Assembly (NCBI GenBank): GCA_031425155.1
Contig: JANPIV010000041.1
Coordinates: 135,184-199,183 of the forward strand
Direction: 5' to 3'
Source: M3007 sp031425155
GTDB taxonomy: Bacteria; Bacteroidota; Bacteroidia; Chitinophagales; Saprospiraceae
Length of the DNA: 64,000 bases
This document shows positions 33,516 to 41,848 of this stretch, one piece after another (position 1 is the stretch's first letter; each line of letters starts with the position of its first letter). The notes beneath the pieces are model-generated. The model searched no databases. It had not been told where the DNA came from and saw only the letters and a list, made by a program, of their open reading frames with translations. Both the position numbers and the translations under genes were made by a program.

Positions 33516-34166
33516 ATGCTCGATTCCTACCACACCCTCGCCGCGCCATCCACTGGTGAATACAAGGATCGCAATAGCAAATTCTTTGCCTACGCCTACC
33601 CGGTGCAGAGCGAAACGGAGGCATTGGCGCAATTGGAAGGGCTGCGTAAAGAGCATTTCAAAGCGCGGCACCACTGTTTCGCCTGGCGTTTGGGGCCGGA
33701 TGGAGCCCGCCACCGGGCCAACGACGATGGTGAACCCAGCGGCACCGCCGGTCGGCCCATTTTGGGGCAGATTGATGCCTTCGGGCTGACCGACGTGCTG
33801 ATCGTGGTGGTCCGTTATTTTGGCGGTACTTTGCTTGGTACTTCCGGTCTTATTCAGGCCTATCGGGAGAGTGCCGCCGAAGCACTGCGACAGGGCCAGA
33901 TCGTGGAAAAAATTATTCAGGATACATTCCTTTTTGACTTCGATTATGCCCTGATGCCGGATGTAATGAACGCCGTGAAAAAACTCGGTCTTGATCTCGT
34001 TCGGGAGGAATATGGCGACCGGGGCATCATGGAAGTGGCAATTCGCCAGAGTGAATCCGCCGCTAATTTGTTGCAAGTGAAGGCTTTAATCTGGAAAGTC
34101 AGTCTGGAAGAGGCCGCTACGCTGGAATGGCCTGCGGGGATGACGGTGACTAATCTTTCATTGTAG
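33516..34166 (+). CDS. YigZ/IMPACT family protein (UPF0029)
   Basis: A 216-residue protein with the UPF0029 N-terminal domain: KDRNSKFFAYAYPV, HHCFAWRLG, NDDGEPSGTAGRPIL and VVRYFGGTLLGTSGLIQAY, all diagnostic. A ferredoxin-like UPF0029 C-terminal domain follows. The family is related to yeast YIH1/IMPACT; the bacterial role is unclear, with possible links to translation. ATG 33516 fits the conserved N-terminus. Confidence 0.93.
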   Translation: MLDSYHTLAAPSTGEYKDRNSKFFAYAYPVQSETEALAQLEGLRKEHFKARHHCFAWRLGPDGARHRANDDGEPSGTAGRPILGQIDAFGLTDVLIVVVRYFGGTLLGTSGLIQAYRESAAEALRQGQIVEKIIQDTFLFDFDYALMPDVMNAVKKLGLDLVREEYGDRGIMEVAIRQSESAANLLQVKALIWKVSLEEAATLEWPAGMTVTNLSL

Positions 34167-34193
34167 AGGATGTTAATAAGTTCGAAGATTCCT

Positions 34194-34326
34194 ATAACCC
34201 CCGCGCTTTAGACGGGGGAAAGCAGAAATAAATTAAATAGGGGTTTTAACCCCAAAATGGATGATTCCGGGTTAAGACCCGGAATGTGTATTCTGTTTTT
34301 ACCCCCGGCTAAAGCGCGGGGGTTAT
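34194..34326. mobile_element. 133-bp nested-palindrome element
   Basis: ATAACCCCCGCGCTTTAG plus ACGGGGG (34194-34218) is inverted at 34302-34326 with one mismatch. The interior holds GGGGTTTTAACCCC (about 34241) and CCGGGTTAAGACCCGG (about 34268). The architecture is like the 223-bp element at 33091 but the sequence differs. It fills the gap between the YigZ and pabB genes and may also terminate transcription. Confidence 0.65.
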
Positions 34327-34367
34327 GAGAAAGTGACTAGTTGTTTTTACCACTATACTAATCCATC

Positions 34368-35702
34368 ATGCGCCAAACCGCCACTTTTCCGCTTCCGCAC
34401 GACCTGCATTTTCTGAAAAAACAACTGCTCCGATGGGCGGATGGTTACGCCGTGGCGGCCTATCTGGATAGCAACGGTCATACCGCAGGGCCGTATTCCA
34501 CCTGGGAATGTCTCGTGGCGGTGGGTGTGGTGGACGAGTTGCGCATGTCGGCGGGAACGGCTTTTGCAGCCTGGGAAACGTGGCAGCGGCGCGAGCCGGA
34601 CTGGCAATTCGGCACGCTGGCTTATGACCTCAAAAATGAAGTGGAACGCCTTTCGTCCAGTCATTTCGATGGCATCGAATGGCCGGATATGTATTTCTTT
34701 CAACCGGAAATCGTGGTGGGTATCCGGCAGGGGCAGGTGGAAATTTTTTCTCTGACCGCTACGCCGCCAGCGATCTGGAAAAGTATTCAGCAAATGTATG
34801 TCCCGGCAGAAAAGCAGCCGACCGAGCCCACTGCGCCTTTGCAACCGCGTTTTTCCAAGACCGAGTATATGGCTACGGTGGAGGCCATCCGCCAGCATAT
34901 TATCGCCGGAGATGTATATGAAATCAATCTCTGCCAGGAGTTTTTTGCCGCAGGTTTGCCGTTGCATCCAGTCACCGCGTTCGGGCGACTCAATACTTTA
35001 AGTCAGGCTCCATTTTCGGCTTACATTCGATTGAAAGACAAATACTTGTGCTGCGCCAGCCCGGAGCGGTTTTTGAAAAAAACGGGCGATAAACTGATCT
35101 CCCAACCGATAAAAGGGACCCGCCCCCGGGGCCACACGCCGGAACAGGACGCAGCCATCCGGCAGGAATTGGCGGCCAGCGAAAAAGACCGCGCCGAGAA
35201 TGTGATGATCGTGGACCTGGTACGCAACGACCTGGCCCGCAGTTGTCGGCCCGGCTCGGTGCGGCTCGAGGAACTGTTTGGTATTCACACTTTTGAGACC
35301 GTCCACCAGATGATTTCTACGATTACTGGCCAGTTGCGCGACGACCAGAATGGCCCGGCAGCCCTGCGCAACGCCTTCCCGATGGGCAGCATGACCGGCG
35401 CGCCAAAAGTGAAAGCCATGCAACTGATCGAGCACTACGAACGCAGTCGGCGCGGGCTATATTCCGGTGCCGTTGGCTACGGTACACCCGAAGGAGATTT
35501 TGACTTTAATGTGGTGATTCGCAGCATCTTATACAATGCCGCGACGCACTACGTCTCGGTGCAGGTGGGCGGCGCTATTGTCTATGATTCGGTGCCGGAA
35601 CAAGAGTATGAGGAGTGTCTGGTGAAAGCGGCGGCGATGCTGCGGGCCTTGGGAGTACCGGCGGGTTCAGCCGCCGACGTCCCACGTGTTTTCGGCGGCT
35701 AA
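34368..35702 (+). CDS. pabB: Aminodeoxychorismate synthase component I
   Basis: A 444-residue chorismate-binding enzyme that converts chorismate to 4-amino-4-deoxychorismate for folate synthesis, using ammonia from a PabA partner not seen here. PIKGTRPRG (about 246-254) carries the lysine that separates PabB (PIKGT) from anthranilate synthase (PIAGT). ENVMIVDLVRNDL and SMTGAPKVKAMQLIE follow, as does the GAVGYGTPEGDFDFNVVIR end of the domain. The last residues (GVPAGSAADVPRVFGG) are encoded by an inverted-repeat element and are not family-like. Confidence 0.9.
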   Translation: MRQTATFPLPHDLHFLKKQLLRWADGYAVAAYLDSNGHTAGPYSTWECLVAVGVVDELRMSAGTAFAAWETWQRREPDWQFGTLAYDLKNEVERLSSSHFDGIEWPDMYFFQPEIVVGIRQGQVEIFSLTATPPAIWKSIQQMYVPAEKQPTEPTAPLQPRFSKTEYMATVEAIRQHIIAGDVYEINLCQEFFAAGLPLHPVTAFGRLNTLSQAPFSAYIRLKDKYLCCASPERFLKKTGDKLISQPIKGTRPRGHTPEQDAAIRQELAASEKDRAENVMIVDLVRNDLARSCRPGSVRLEELFGIHTFETVHQMISTITGQLRDDQNGPAALRNAFPMGSMTGAPKVKAMQLIEHYERSRRGLYSGAVGYGTPEGDFDFNVVIRSILYNAATHYVSVQVGGAIVYDSVPEQEYEECLVKAAAMLRALGVPAGSAADVPRVFGG

Positions 35703-35714
35703 ACCCGCCGGTAC
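35655..35714. terminator. 23-bp inverted repeat covering the pabB stop codon
   Basis: GTACCGGCGGGTTCAGCCGC plus CGA (35655-35677) pairs with 35692-35714 with a single mismatch. The left arm encodes the PabB tail and the right arm contains its TAA. It lies between convergent pabB and the PAP2-like gene and is a strong candidate bidirectional terminator. It also looks like an inserted repeat. Confidence 0.7.
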
Positions 35715-35716
35715 AG

Positions 35717-36382
35717 TCAGACCATAAAATTGGCCAGCACCACGGCTACGAATCCGACGCCATACCCCCGGTATAAATCGGCGGAAGTATGCGCGCCCAA
35801 AGTGAGCCGCGCGGTGCCGACTGCTCCGGCAAAAACAACGCCGATGGCGATGATGGCCGTCAGGCTGAGCAACAGATTGCCGCCAGGCAGCGCCAAGTCC
35901 AGCGCGGAATTTTGCCAGGTAAAAGCCGTGAGCAGCAGCATGGCAATGAAGCCACCCATACCCGTGGTGTGGGCACTGATTTTGGTAAAAATATTGATCA
36001 AAAAGGCCAGAAACAGCCCGATAGTCGCGCCCAGCACACATTTGGAAAATAAATCCGGGTAATGTCCACCGCCCGAAAACAGGTTTTTGAACAGCCATAA
36101 GTAGAATACGCCGGTAATAATGTACGGGCCGATGCGCTCCATTTTATCGGGCATTTCGAGGCTTTGGATCAGGCCCAGCGGCTTCATCAGGGCCACGCCA
36201 AAACCGGGCAACAAGAAGGTCGTGCTAAACACGGACACTAATAGCAGCACCGCATTTTTGTCGGTCAGGGCGCGTACCCCAAAGGCGTAGGGATTGACCG
36301 CCAAAAGTATTAGTAACATGTAGGTCAGTACTAATAGCGGATGACCGATGTAGGAAAGGAATTTAGCAATGGATGTGGGCAT
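35717..36382 (-). CDS. PAP2-like integral membrane protein
   Basis: A 221-residue protein with about six hydrophobic helices. The C-terminal half carries PAP2-like motifs: KISAHTTGMGG (first histidine), and ARLTLGAHTSADLYRGYGVG (Arg, His and the following Asp in place of the classic SR...H...D). The N-terminal KX6RP motif is not evident, so enzymatic activity is uncertain. It may be a membrane lipid phosphatase or a degenerate relative. Confidence 0.72.
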   Translation of the reverse strand: MPTSIAKFLSYIGHPLLVLTYMLLILLAVNPYAFGVRALTDKNAVLLLVSVFSTTFLLPGFGVALMKPLGLIQSLEMPDKMERIGPYIITGVFYLWLFKNLFSGGGHYPDLFSKCVLGATIGLFLAFLINIFTKISAHTTGMGGFIAMLLLTAFTWQNSALDLALPGGNLLLSLTAIIAIGVVFAGAVGTARLTLGAHTSADLYRGYGVGFVAVVLANFMV

Positions 36383-36502
36383 GGGAATGGACTAAAGCAA
36401 ATAAGCAGTGATATTCTGGTTTAGTAACGGCATTAGTGCTAAAAATCAATCTGAAAAATATTAAGAAATTAACGCTATGTTGCTTGCCCACAATACAAAA
36501 AA

Positions 36503-36534
36503 ATCCGTACTCCGCATTCGCCATTCCGCATTCC
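36503..36534. repeat. ATTCCGC/ACTCCGC words beside the smpB 3' end
   Basis: CCGTACTCCGCATTCGCCAT and TCCGCATTCC belong to the same heptad family as in the helicase gene (18396-18536). They end next to the smpB stop codon at 36536. Confidence 0.5.
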
Positions 36535-36535
36535 C

Positions 36536-37012
36536 CTACCGCACCTTATACACATTATGCAGCCGGTCCATGTTCCGCTTTTCTTCCCGGCCCTTGATCG
36601 TCTCGCGTTTGTCAAACTCCTTCTTCCCGCGTGCCAGTTCGATCACCACTTTGGCAAATCCGCGCTCGCTGATGTAAATCTTGTAGGGAATGATGGTCGA
36701 GCCTTTTTCTTTGGCACCGCGCTCCAGTTTGCGTAGTTCGGGCTTGCGAAGCAGTAGTTTCCGGTTGCGCCGGGGCAGGTGATTACTAACACCACCAAAT
36801 TCATATTCGGAAATATAGAGGTTGCGCACCCACAGTTCGCCGTGCTCGAAGAGGCAATAGGCATCGGTCATATTGGCGTTGCCCGCCCGGATGCTCTTGA
36901 TCTCCGAGCCGGTCAGCATGATGCCCGCGTCGTATTCCTGCAGGAACGCGTATTCGTAACCCGCCTTGCGGTTCACAATTTCTATCTTCTGTTTTTTCTT
37001 TTCTTTCGCCAT
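36536..37012 (-). CDS. smpB: SsrA-binding protein SmpB
   Basis: A 158-residue SmpB, the partner of tmRNA in rescuing stalled ribosomes. The conserved core is NRKAGYEYAF, GIMLTGSEIKSIRAG, ELWVRNLYISEY and the C-terminal KGREEKRNMDR basic tail that mimics a codon-anticodon stem. Length is normal. A TACCTTTG box 14 bases upstream of the ATG is the likely promoter. Confidence 0.95.
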   Translation of the reverse strand: MAKEKKKQKIEIVNRKAGYEYAFLQEYDAGIMLTGSEIKSIRAGNANMTDAYCLFEHGELWVRNLYISEYEFGGVSNHLPRRNRKLLLRKPELRKLERGAKEKGSTIIPYKIYISERGFAKVVIELARGKKEFDKRETIKGREEKRNMDRLHNVYKVR

Positions 37013-37026
37013 AACTTAAAAGTCGC

Positions 37027-37034
37027 CAAAGGTA
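37027..37034 (-). promoter_or_regulatory. Candidate -7 box (TACCTTTG) of smpB
   Basis: Read on the minus strand, TACCTTTG matches TAnnTTTG and ends 14 bases before the smpB ATG. The -33 element is not obvious. Confidence 0.4.
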
Positions 37035-37040
37035 ATTATT

Positions 37041-37123
37041 TAACTATGAACGATGATGTATGAACTATGAACATCGGGAACACACCTTATCGTTCATAGT
37101 TTATCGTTCATCGTTGATAGTTC
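37041..37123. repeat. Inverted AACTATGAAC/GTTCATAGTT word arrays between smpB and pgeF
   Basis: The left arm (37041-37073) repeats AACTATGAAC twice around GATGATGTATG. The right arm (37090-37123) has GTTCATAGTT, then CGTTCATCGTTGATAGTT. The right arm overlaps the pgeF stop codon at 37101 and encodes the last residues of PgeF (TINDER). Confidence 0.65.
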
Positions 37124-37850
37124 CAATCGCTGCCAGCATCCGGCCCGTTACGCCGCCTTCGTGGCGATGTGAAAAATAGTGCTCGTTGTGCAGCACGGTA
37201 GAGTAGGGGCTCACCTCAATTTGTTGCATGGGCAGGCCAAACGCTAGCAGTTGATGCAGATTGGCCTTTTTCAAATCCACCAAAAACTGCCCTTTTTCGG
37301 CATCAAAACGCTTGAATTCGGCACCAAATGCCACGGCCACCTCTTCCCCCACCGCAAACGAAGATTCGTCAATACAGGTTCCCACATACGCCCGGCAATC
37401 TGCGCCGTGGCTGCCAAACTGCACGGCCATGTAGTCCAGCGTTTTGCTGACCATGCCCGCCATCGTGCCGCGCCAACCCGCATGAACGGCGGCTATGGCG
37501 TTATTTTTTTGGTCAAAAATCAAAATTGGGGTGCAATCGGCGACCGAAACCGCCAGTAAAATACCCGGCTGATCCGTAACCAAAGCGTCAAAGCCGTCGA
37601 ACAGACCGGGCTGGCTGACCCGCAAAATCTGGTCGCCGTGTACCTGCCGCGACAAGGCCAGTTGATCGGTTTGAAAACCCAGGGCTGTACAAAACCGACG
37701 GCGATTTTCGGCTATATGAGCGGGATCGTCGTCCGTGTTTTTTCCCAAATTCAAAGACTGGTAGGGAGCCGGACTAACGCCCCCGTGCCGGGTACTTTCG
37801 GCAGTCACTACATTTGGAAAATGAGAAAAAATGGCTGGTTGATAGAACAT
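37101..37850 (-). CDS. pgeF: Peptidoglycan editing factor PgeF (YfiH family)
   Basis: A 249-residue protein of the multicopper polyphenol oxidoreductase/laccase family. Zinc-site residues are His in TRHGGVSPAPYQSLNLG, Cys in VADCTPILIF and His in HAGWRGTMAGM. PgeF removes wrongly incorporated amino acids from peptidoglycan stem precursors; adenosine deaminase activity has been reported for relatives. The last residues come from an intergenic repeat. It is divergent from the response regulator gene. Confidence 0.92.
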   Translation of the reverse strand: MFYQPAIFSHFPNVVTAESTRHGGVSPAPYQSLNLGKNTDDDPAHIAENRRRFCTALGFQTDQLALSRQVHGDQILRVSQPGLFDGFDALVTDQPGILLAVSVADCTPILIFDQKNNAIAAVHAGWRGTMAGMVSKTLDYMAVQFGSHGADCRAYVGTCIDESSFAVGEEVAVAFGAEFKRFDAEKGQFLVDLKKANLHQLLAFGLPMQQIEVSPYSTVLHNEHYFSHRHEGGVTGRMLAAIGTINDER

Positions 37851-38025
37851 ACAGGCGTTATATTTTTGCCAGAGAATAGTCGTATTAAATAAAAAAAAAT
37901 CTGTCTTTGGTGCAATTCACGAAAATGCTGTCTTCAAAAAGGCAGATTTTTGTACTGTCTGCAAGAAGCGATGTAAAGATTTGTTGCAGACCAGTGCGAA
38001 GGCGCAAAGAAACGGCGCAATTCCA

Positions 38026-38033
38026 TACTTTTG
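38026..38033 (+). promoter_or_regulatory. Candidate -7 box (TACTTTTG) of the OmpR-type regulator
   Basis: TACTTTTG ends five bases before the ATG at 38039, the same sequence and almost the same distance as in the globin gene. It would again produce a nearly leaderless transcript. Confidence 0.4.
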
Positions 38034-38038
38034 AGGCT

Positions 38039-38719
38039 ATGCGTATCCTGTTAATCGAAGATGAAACCAAGACGCTGCAATCGCTCCAGCAGGGATTGGA
38101 AGAGCAAAACTGGGTCGTGGACGCTGCCACCGATGGCGAGGCGGGCCGGGCTCTGGCTGACCAGTATCCCTACGACGTGATTGTATCGGATATTACCATG
38201 CCGGGCCTGAATGGTCTCGACCTGTGCCGTTATCTGCGGGCGACGGGCCTGAAAACGCCCGTTTTGCTGCTTTCTGCGCTCGGCGAGACGGACGATAAGG
38301 TGACCGGCCTTGAGGCAGGTGCCGATGACTATCTCGGCAAACCATTTGAATTTCGCGAACTGGTGGCGCGTATCCGTGCGCTGGCTCGTCGGCCCGCCGT
38401 CACTCAGCCCGCCCGGACCCTGCGTTTCGATGGCCTGACGATGGATTTGGAAGCCAAAACCGTCCACCGCGATGGCAAGCCCATCCTGCTCACGCCCCGC
38501 GAAATGGCGCTGCTCGAGTTCTTCCTCCGGCAGCCCGGCAAGGTGCATTCCAAGACCGAAATCGCGGAAAAAGTCTGGGATATTGACTTCGACACGGGCA
38601 CCAACGTCATTGAGGTATATGTCAATTACCTGCGCAACAAAGTGGATAAGGGCTTCGAGCGCAAGCTGATCCACACCCAGTTTGGACAAGGCTATGTGTT
38701 GAAAGTGCCGGAAGAGTGA
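38039..38719 (+). CDS. OmpR/PhoB-family response regulator
   Basis: A 226-residue two-component regulator: receiver domain 1-120 with the acidic pair in LLIEDE, phosphoacceptor Asp51 (VSDITMPGLNGLD) and the switch lysine in LGKPFEF; and a C-terminal winged-helix DNA-binding domain (about 130-222, ILLTPREMALLEFFLRQPGK, then VYVNYLRNKVDKGF). The RxRR-type linker and overall sequence are close to CusR/QseB-like regulators. No sensor kinase gene follows; the next gene is a TonB receptor. Confidence 0.93.
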   Translation: MRILLIEDETKTLQSLQQGLEEQNWVVDAATDGEAGRALADQYPYDVIVSDITMPGLNGLDLCRYLRATGLKTPVLLLSALGETDDKVTGLEAGADDYLGKPFEFRELVARIRALARRPAVTQPARTLRFDGLTMDLEAKTVHRDGKPILLTPREMALLEFFLRQPGKVHSKTEIAEKVWDIDFDTGTNVIEVYVNYLRNKVDKGFERKLIHTQFGQGYVLKVPEE

Positions 38720-38894
38720 AAGACGGAGATTTAAATTTAGCAAAAAATCCTGCGCTAATACGGCTTATCCGCGCACTTTTTCCCCTTTATTGTACCCTCA
38801 AAAATTGTCATTCGGCGAAGTCTCCTATTTTTGTTTTGAAATCAAATTTTATTTATTCTTTTGCAAGACAAACAGGGTTTGCAAAAATGCGCCG

Positions 38895-38926
38895 TTTGAA
38901 AAAGTTTTATCCGAAAATAACTTTTG
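38895..38926 (+). promoter_or_regulatory. Candidate promoter of the second TonB receptor
   Basis: TTTG at 38895-38898 and TAACTTTTG at 38918-38926 are 19 bases apart, the usual spacing of Bacteroidota -33 and -7 elements. The -7 box has one extra T relative to TAnnTTTG. The ATG follows six bases later. Confidence 0.4.
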
Positions 38927-38932
38927 TCCCGT

Positions 38933-41761
38933 ATGAAGCAAATTTACAAAATTTTGATTTTCAGTGGCTTGTGGATGGTCGTCGGCAGTCTCTCGATGCA
39001 GGCCCAAACGACCGTCCGGGGTAAGGTGCTCGACGATGCCAATGGGGAGACGCTCATCGGCGCAGCCGTGGCCGTCATCCAGGGTGGCAAGGGTGGCAGC
39101 ATCACGAATTATGAAGGCGAATTCGTCGTGAAACTGGACAGCCTGCCCGCCAAACTGCGCGTTTCCTATACCGGCTTTACGGCACAGGAATTTGATATTA
39201 CCGAGCCCAACACCCGCCTGACGGTAAAGTTATCCTCCGGCGACCTGCTCATCGAAGAGACGGTCGTACGGGGCCAACGCATAGACGACAAGCAAAAAGC
39301 CGCGCCGCTGACCATCGAGAATCTGGACGCCATTGCCATCAAGGAAACGGCGGCCATTAGCTTTTATAATGGCTTGGGCAATCTGAAAGGCGTGGACCTG
39401 ACTACGGCCTCGCTGGGCTTTACGGTCATCAATATGCGTGGCTTCAATAGCACCAGCCCGGTGCGCTCCCTGCAGATCATTGATGGCGTGGATAACCAGG
39501 CCCCCGGATTGAATTTTTCGCTGGGCAACTTTTTGGGCAGCAGCGATTTGGACGTAGGCGGCGTGGACCTGGTGGTGGGTGCCAGTTCGGCTTTTTATGG
39601 CCCCAATGCTTTCAACGGAGTCATCAGTTTAAAAACCAAAAACCCTTTCCTGCAAAAAGGATTGGCTGTATCGCTCAAAGCCGGAGAACGCAACCTGCTC
39701 GAAGGGGCTTTCCGCTATGCCGATGCCCTGAAGAACAAAGCGGGTAAGGACTGGATGGCTTTCAAGGTGAACCTGTTTGGGTTGCGGGCCGACGACTGGG
39801 TAGCGGATAACTATGAGCCGATTACCAATGCAGTTGGCAATCAGGTGTTTAACGCAGCCGAAAATCCAGGACGCTCCAATGCGGTCAATATCTATGGCGA
39901 TGAGTATAGCGCGGGCGTGGGCATAGCCTATGATTCACGCGCTGGCCTGAACACTTACCATCGCACAGGTTACCGCGAAATAGACGTGGTGGATTACGAC
40001 ACCCGCAACCTGAAAAGCAGTGCTGCCCTGCACTTCCGCCTGCGCCCGGAGCAGGATTTTGAGTCGCCCGAACTGATTATTTCTTCCAATTTTGGTACCG
40101 GAACTACCGTCTATCAGGGTGACAACCGCTTTAGTCTGCGCGGTATCCTGTTTTTTCAGAACCGGATAGAGTTGATAAAACGCGACAAGTATTTCATCCG
40201 TGCCTACGCCACGAATGAGAACGCGGGCAATTCTTATGATCCTTATTTTACCGCGCTGCGAATGCTGGAAGCGGCCAAGAGCAATGAGGCATGGGGACGA
40301 TCCTACGAGGAGTGGTGGGTGCAAAATGACAAGGGCAATGTGTTTGCCAAAATGAAGGAAATGGGCTATGGCCCTGCCAACGATCAGGCGGCATTGATTG
40401 CCTGGCAACAAGCAAACGCAGGTCAGCTGGCGGAATGGCACCAACAGGCAGCCGCGTATGCTAACCAAAAAAGTTCGACGGGCAACGATACGCAGCCTTT
40501 CTTTGAGCCGGGCACGGCGCGTTTCGATTCCCTGTTCGATGCCATTACTTCGCGTAAAAACAACTCGCGGGAGAATGGCACTAAGTTTTATGACAAATCT
40601 GCACTCTATCACGCACACGGTGAATATACTTTTACGCCGCGTTTCCTGGAAAAACTGGTGGTTGGCGGCAATGTGCGTCTATACCGGCCCGTGTCGGAGG
40701 GTACTATTTTCAACGACAGTGCCGGAGTACGCATCCGCAACAACGAGTTTGGCGTGTACACCGGTGCGGAGAAACAACTGGGGAAGTTCCGTTTGGCAGC
40801 CACCGTCCGCGTGGATAAAAACCAGAATTTTGACTATTTGGCCACCCCTGCAGCCAGCGTTGTGTGGGAGCCTTCGCGCAATAATTATCTGCGCGCCTCC
40901 TTTTCATCGGCCATCCGCAACCCAACTTTAAGTGACCAGTACCTGAACCTGAACGTTGGGCCGGCCACCCTGCTCGGCAACCTGAATGGGTTCGATAGCC
41001 TGGCTACCCTGGAATCATTCACCCGGTACCGCGACGACCCCACCAAGCCCATGGACTATCTGTTCATTGATCCCATCCAACCCGAAAAGGTGAAAACCTT
41101 TGAACTGGGTTACCGGACTACGCTGTTCGACAAATTGTACGTGGATGCAGGTTACTATTTCAGCATCTACAACGACTTTATTGGCTACAATATCGGGATT
41201 ACCCTGCCCTTCACTCAATTTGTGATTGACCCCAGCATTCCGCCAATCAATCTACCCAATTTCACAAAAATAGAGGCGTATCGCATCGCCTCTAATGCTG
41301 CCGAGACGGTGACTACGCAGGGCTTTTCCATTGGTTTGAATTATTATTTTGCCAATTATTATATGGTGCAGGGCAATTACAGTTGGAACAATCTGATCAC
41401 GGAAGAGAGTGATCCTATTGTGCCTGCTTTCAATACGCCGGAGCACAAGTATAATTTTAGCCTTTCGGGCCGTAATATCCCGCTCAAGCAGTCACGCCGC
41501 GATGGCCTGAACGTAGGCTTCATGCTCAATTACAAATGGATTGAAAGCTTTATCTTTGAAGGTTCTCCACAGTTTACGGGTATCATTCCGACCTACAGTC
41601 TGATGGATGCACAAGTGAACCTGAACATTCCCAACTTGAACAGTACCTTTAAATTGGGAGCCTCCAACCTATTGAATAACAAGCAATTCCAGACCTACGG
41701 TGGTCCGCGCATCGGGCGTATGGCCTATGTATCGTGGGTCTATGATTTTGTTAAAAAATAA
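38933..41761 (+). CDS. TonB-dependent outer-membrane receptor
   Basis: A 942-residue receptor: signal peptide (IFSGLWMVVGSLSMQAQ), CarboxypepD_reg-like domain (about 26-105, VRGKVLDDANGETLIGAAV), plug (about 120-240, SLQIIDGVDNQAPGLNF and FYGPNAFNGVISLKTKNPF) and a long barrel with a C-terminal aromatic strand (MAYVSWVYDFVKK). It is not a close paralogue of the receptor at 22856. The next gene encodes a T9SS-secreted hydrolase-fold protein 87 bp downstream, so the two may work on one substrate. Confidence 0.93.
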   Translation: MKQIYKILIFSGLWMVVGSLSMQAQTTVRGKVLDDANGETLIGAAVAVIQGGKGGSITNYEGEFVVKLDSLPAKLRVSYTGFTAQEFDITEPNTRLTVKLSSGDLLIEETVVRGQRIDDKQKAAPLTIENLDAIAIKETAAISFYNGLGNLKGVDLTTASLGFTVINMRGFNSTSPVRSLQIIDGVDNQAPGLNFSLGNFLGSSDLDVGGVDLVVGASSAFYGPNAFNGVISLKTKNPFLQKGLAVSLKAGERNLLEGAFRYADALKNKAGKDWMAFKVNLFGLRADDWVADNYEPITNAVGNQVFNAAENPGRSNAVNIYGDEYSAGVGIAYDSRAGLNTYHRTGYREIDVVDYDTRNLKSSAALHFRLRPEQDFESPELIISSNFGTGTTVYQGDNRFSLRGILFFQNRIELIKRDKYFIRAYATNENAGNSYDPYFTALRMLEAAKSNEAWGRSYEEWWVQNDKGNVFAKMKEMGYGPANDQAALIAWQQANAGQLAEWHQQAAAYANQKSSTGNDTQPFFEPGTARFDSLFDAITSRKNNSRENGTKFYDKSALYHAHGEYTFTPRFLEKLVVGGNVRLYRPVSEGTIFNDSAGVRIRNNEFGVYTGAEKQLGKFRLAATVRVDKNQNFDYLATPAASVVWEPSRNNYLRASFSSAIRNPTLSDQYLNLNVGPATLLGNLNGFDSLATLESFTRYRDDPTKPMDYLFIDPIQPEKVKTFELGYRTTLFDKLYVDAGYYFSIYNDFIGYNIGITLPFTQFVIDPSIPPINLPNFTKIEAYRIASNAAETVTTQGFSIGLNYYFANYYMVQGNYSWNNLITEESDPIVPAFNTPEHKYNFSLSGRNIPLKQSRRDGLNVGFMLNYKWIESFIFEGSPQFTGIIPTYSLMDAQVNLNIPNLNSTFKLGASNLLNNKQFQTYGGPRIGRMAYVSWVYDFVKK

Positions 41762-41848
41762 GGGAAGATTTGATCAAATACTCAACTCTTCCACTTTTCA
41801 CCCAACAACAACACACAACCAGTTACACTATTAAACTTGCTTACACGT

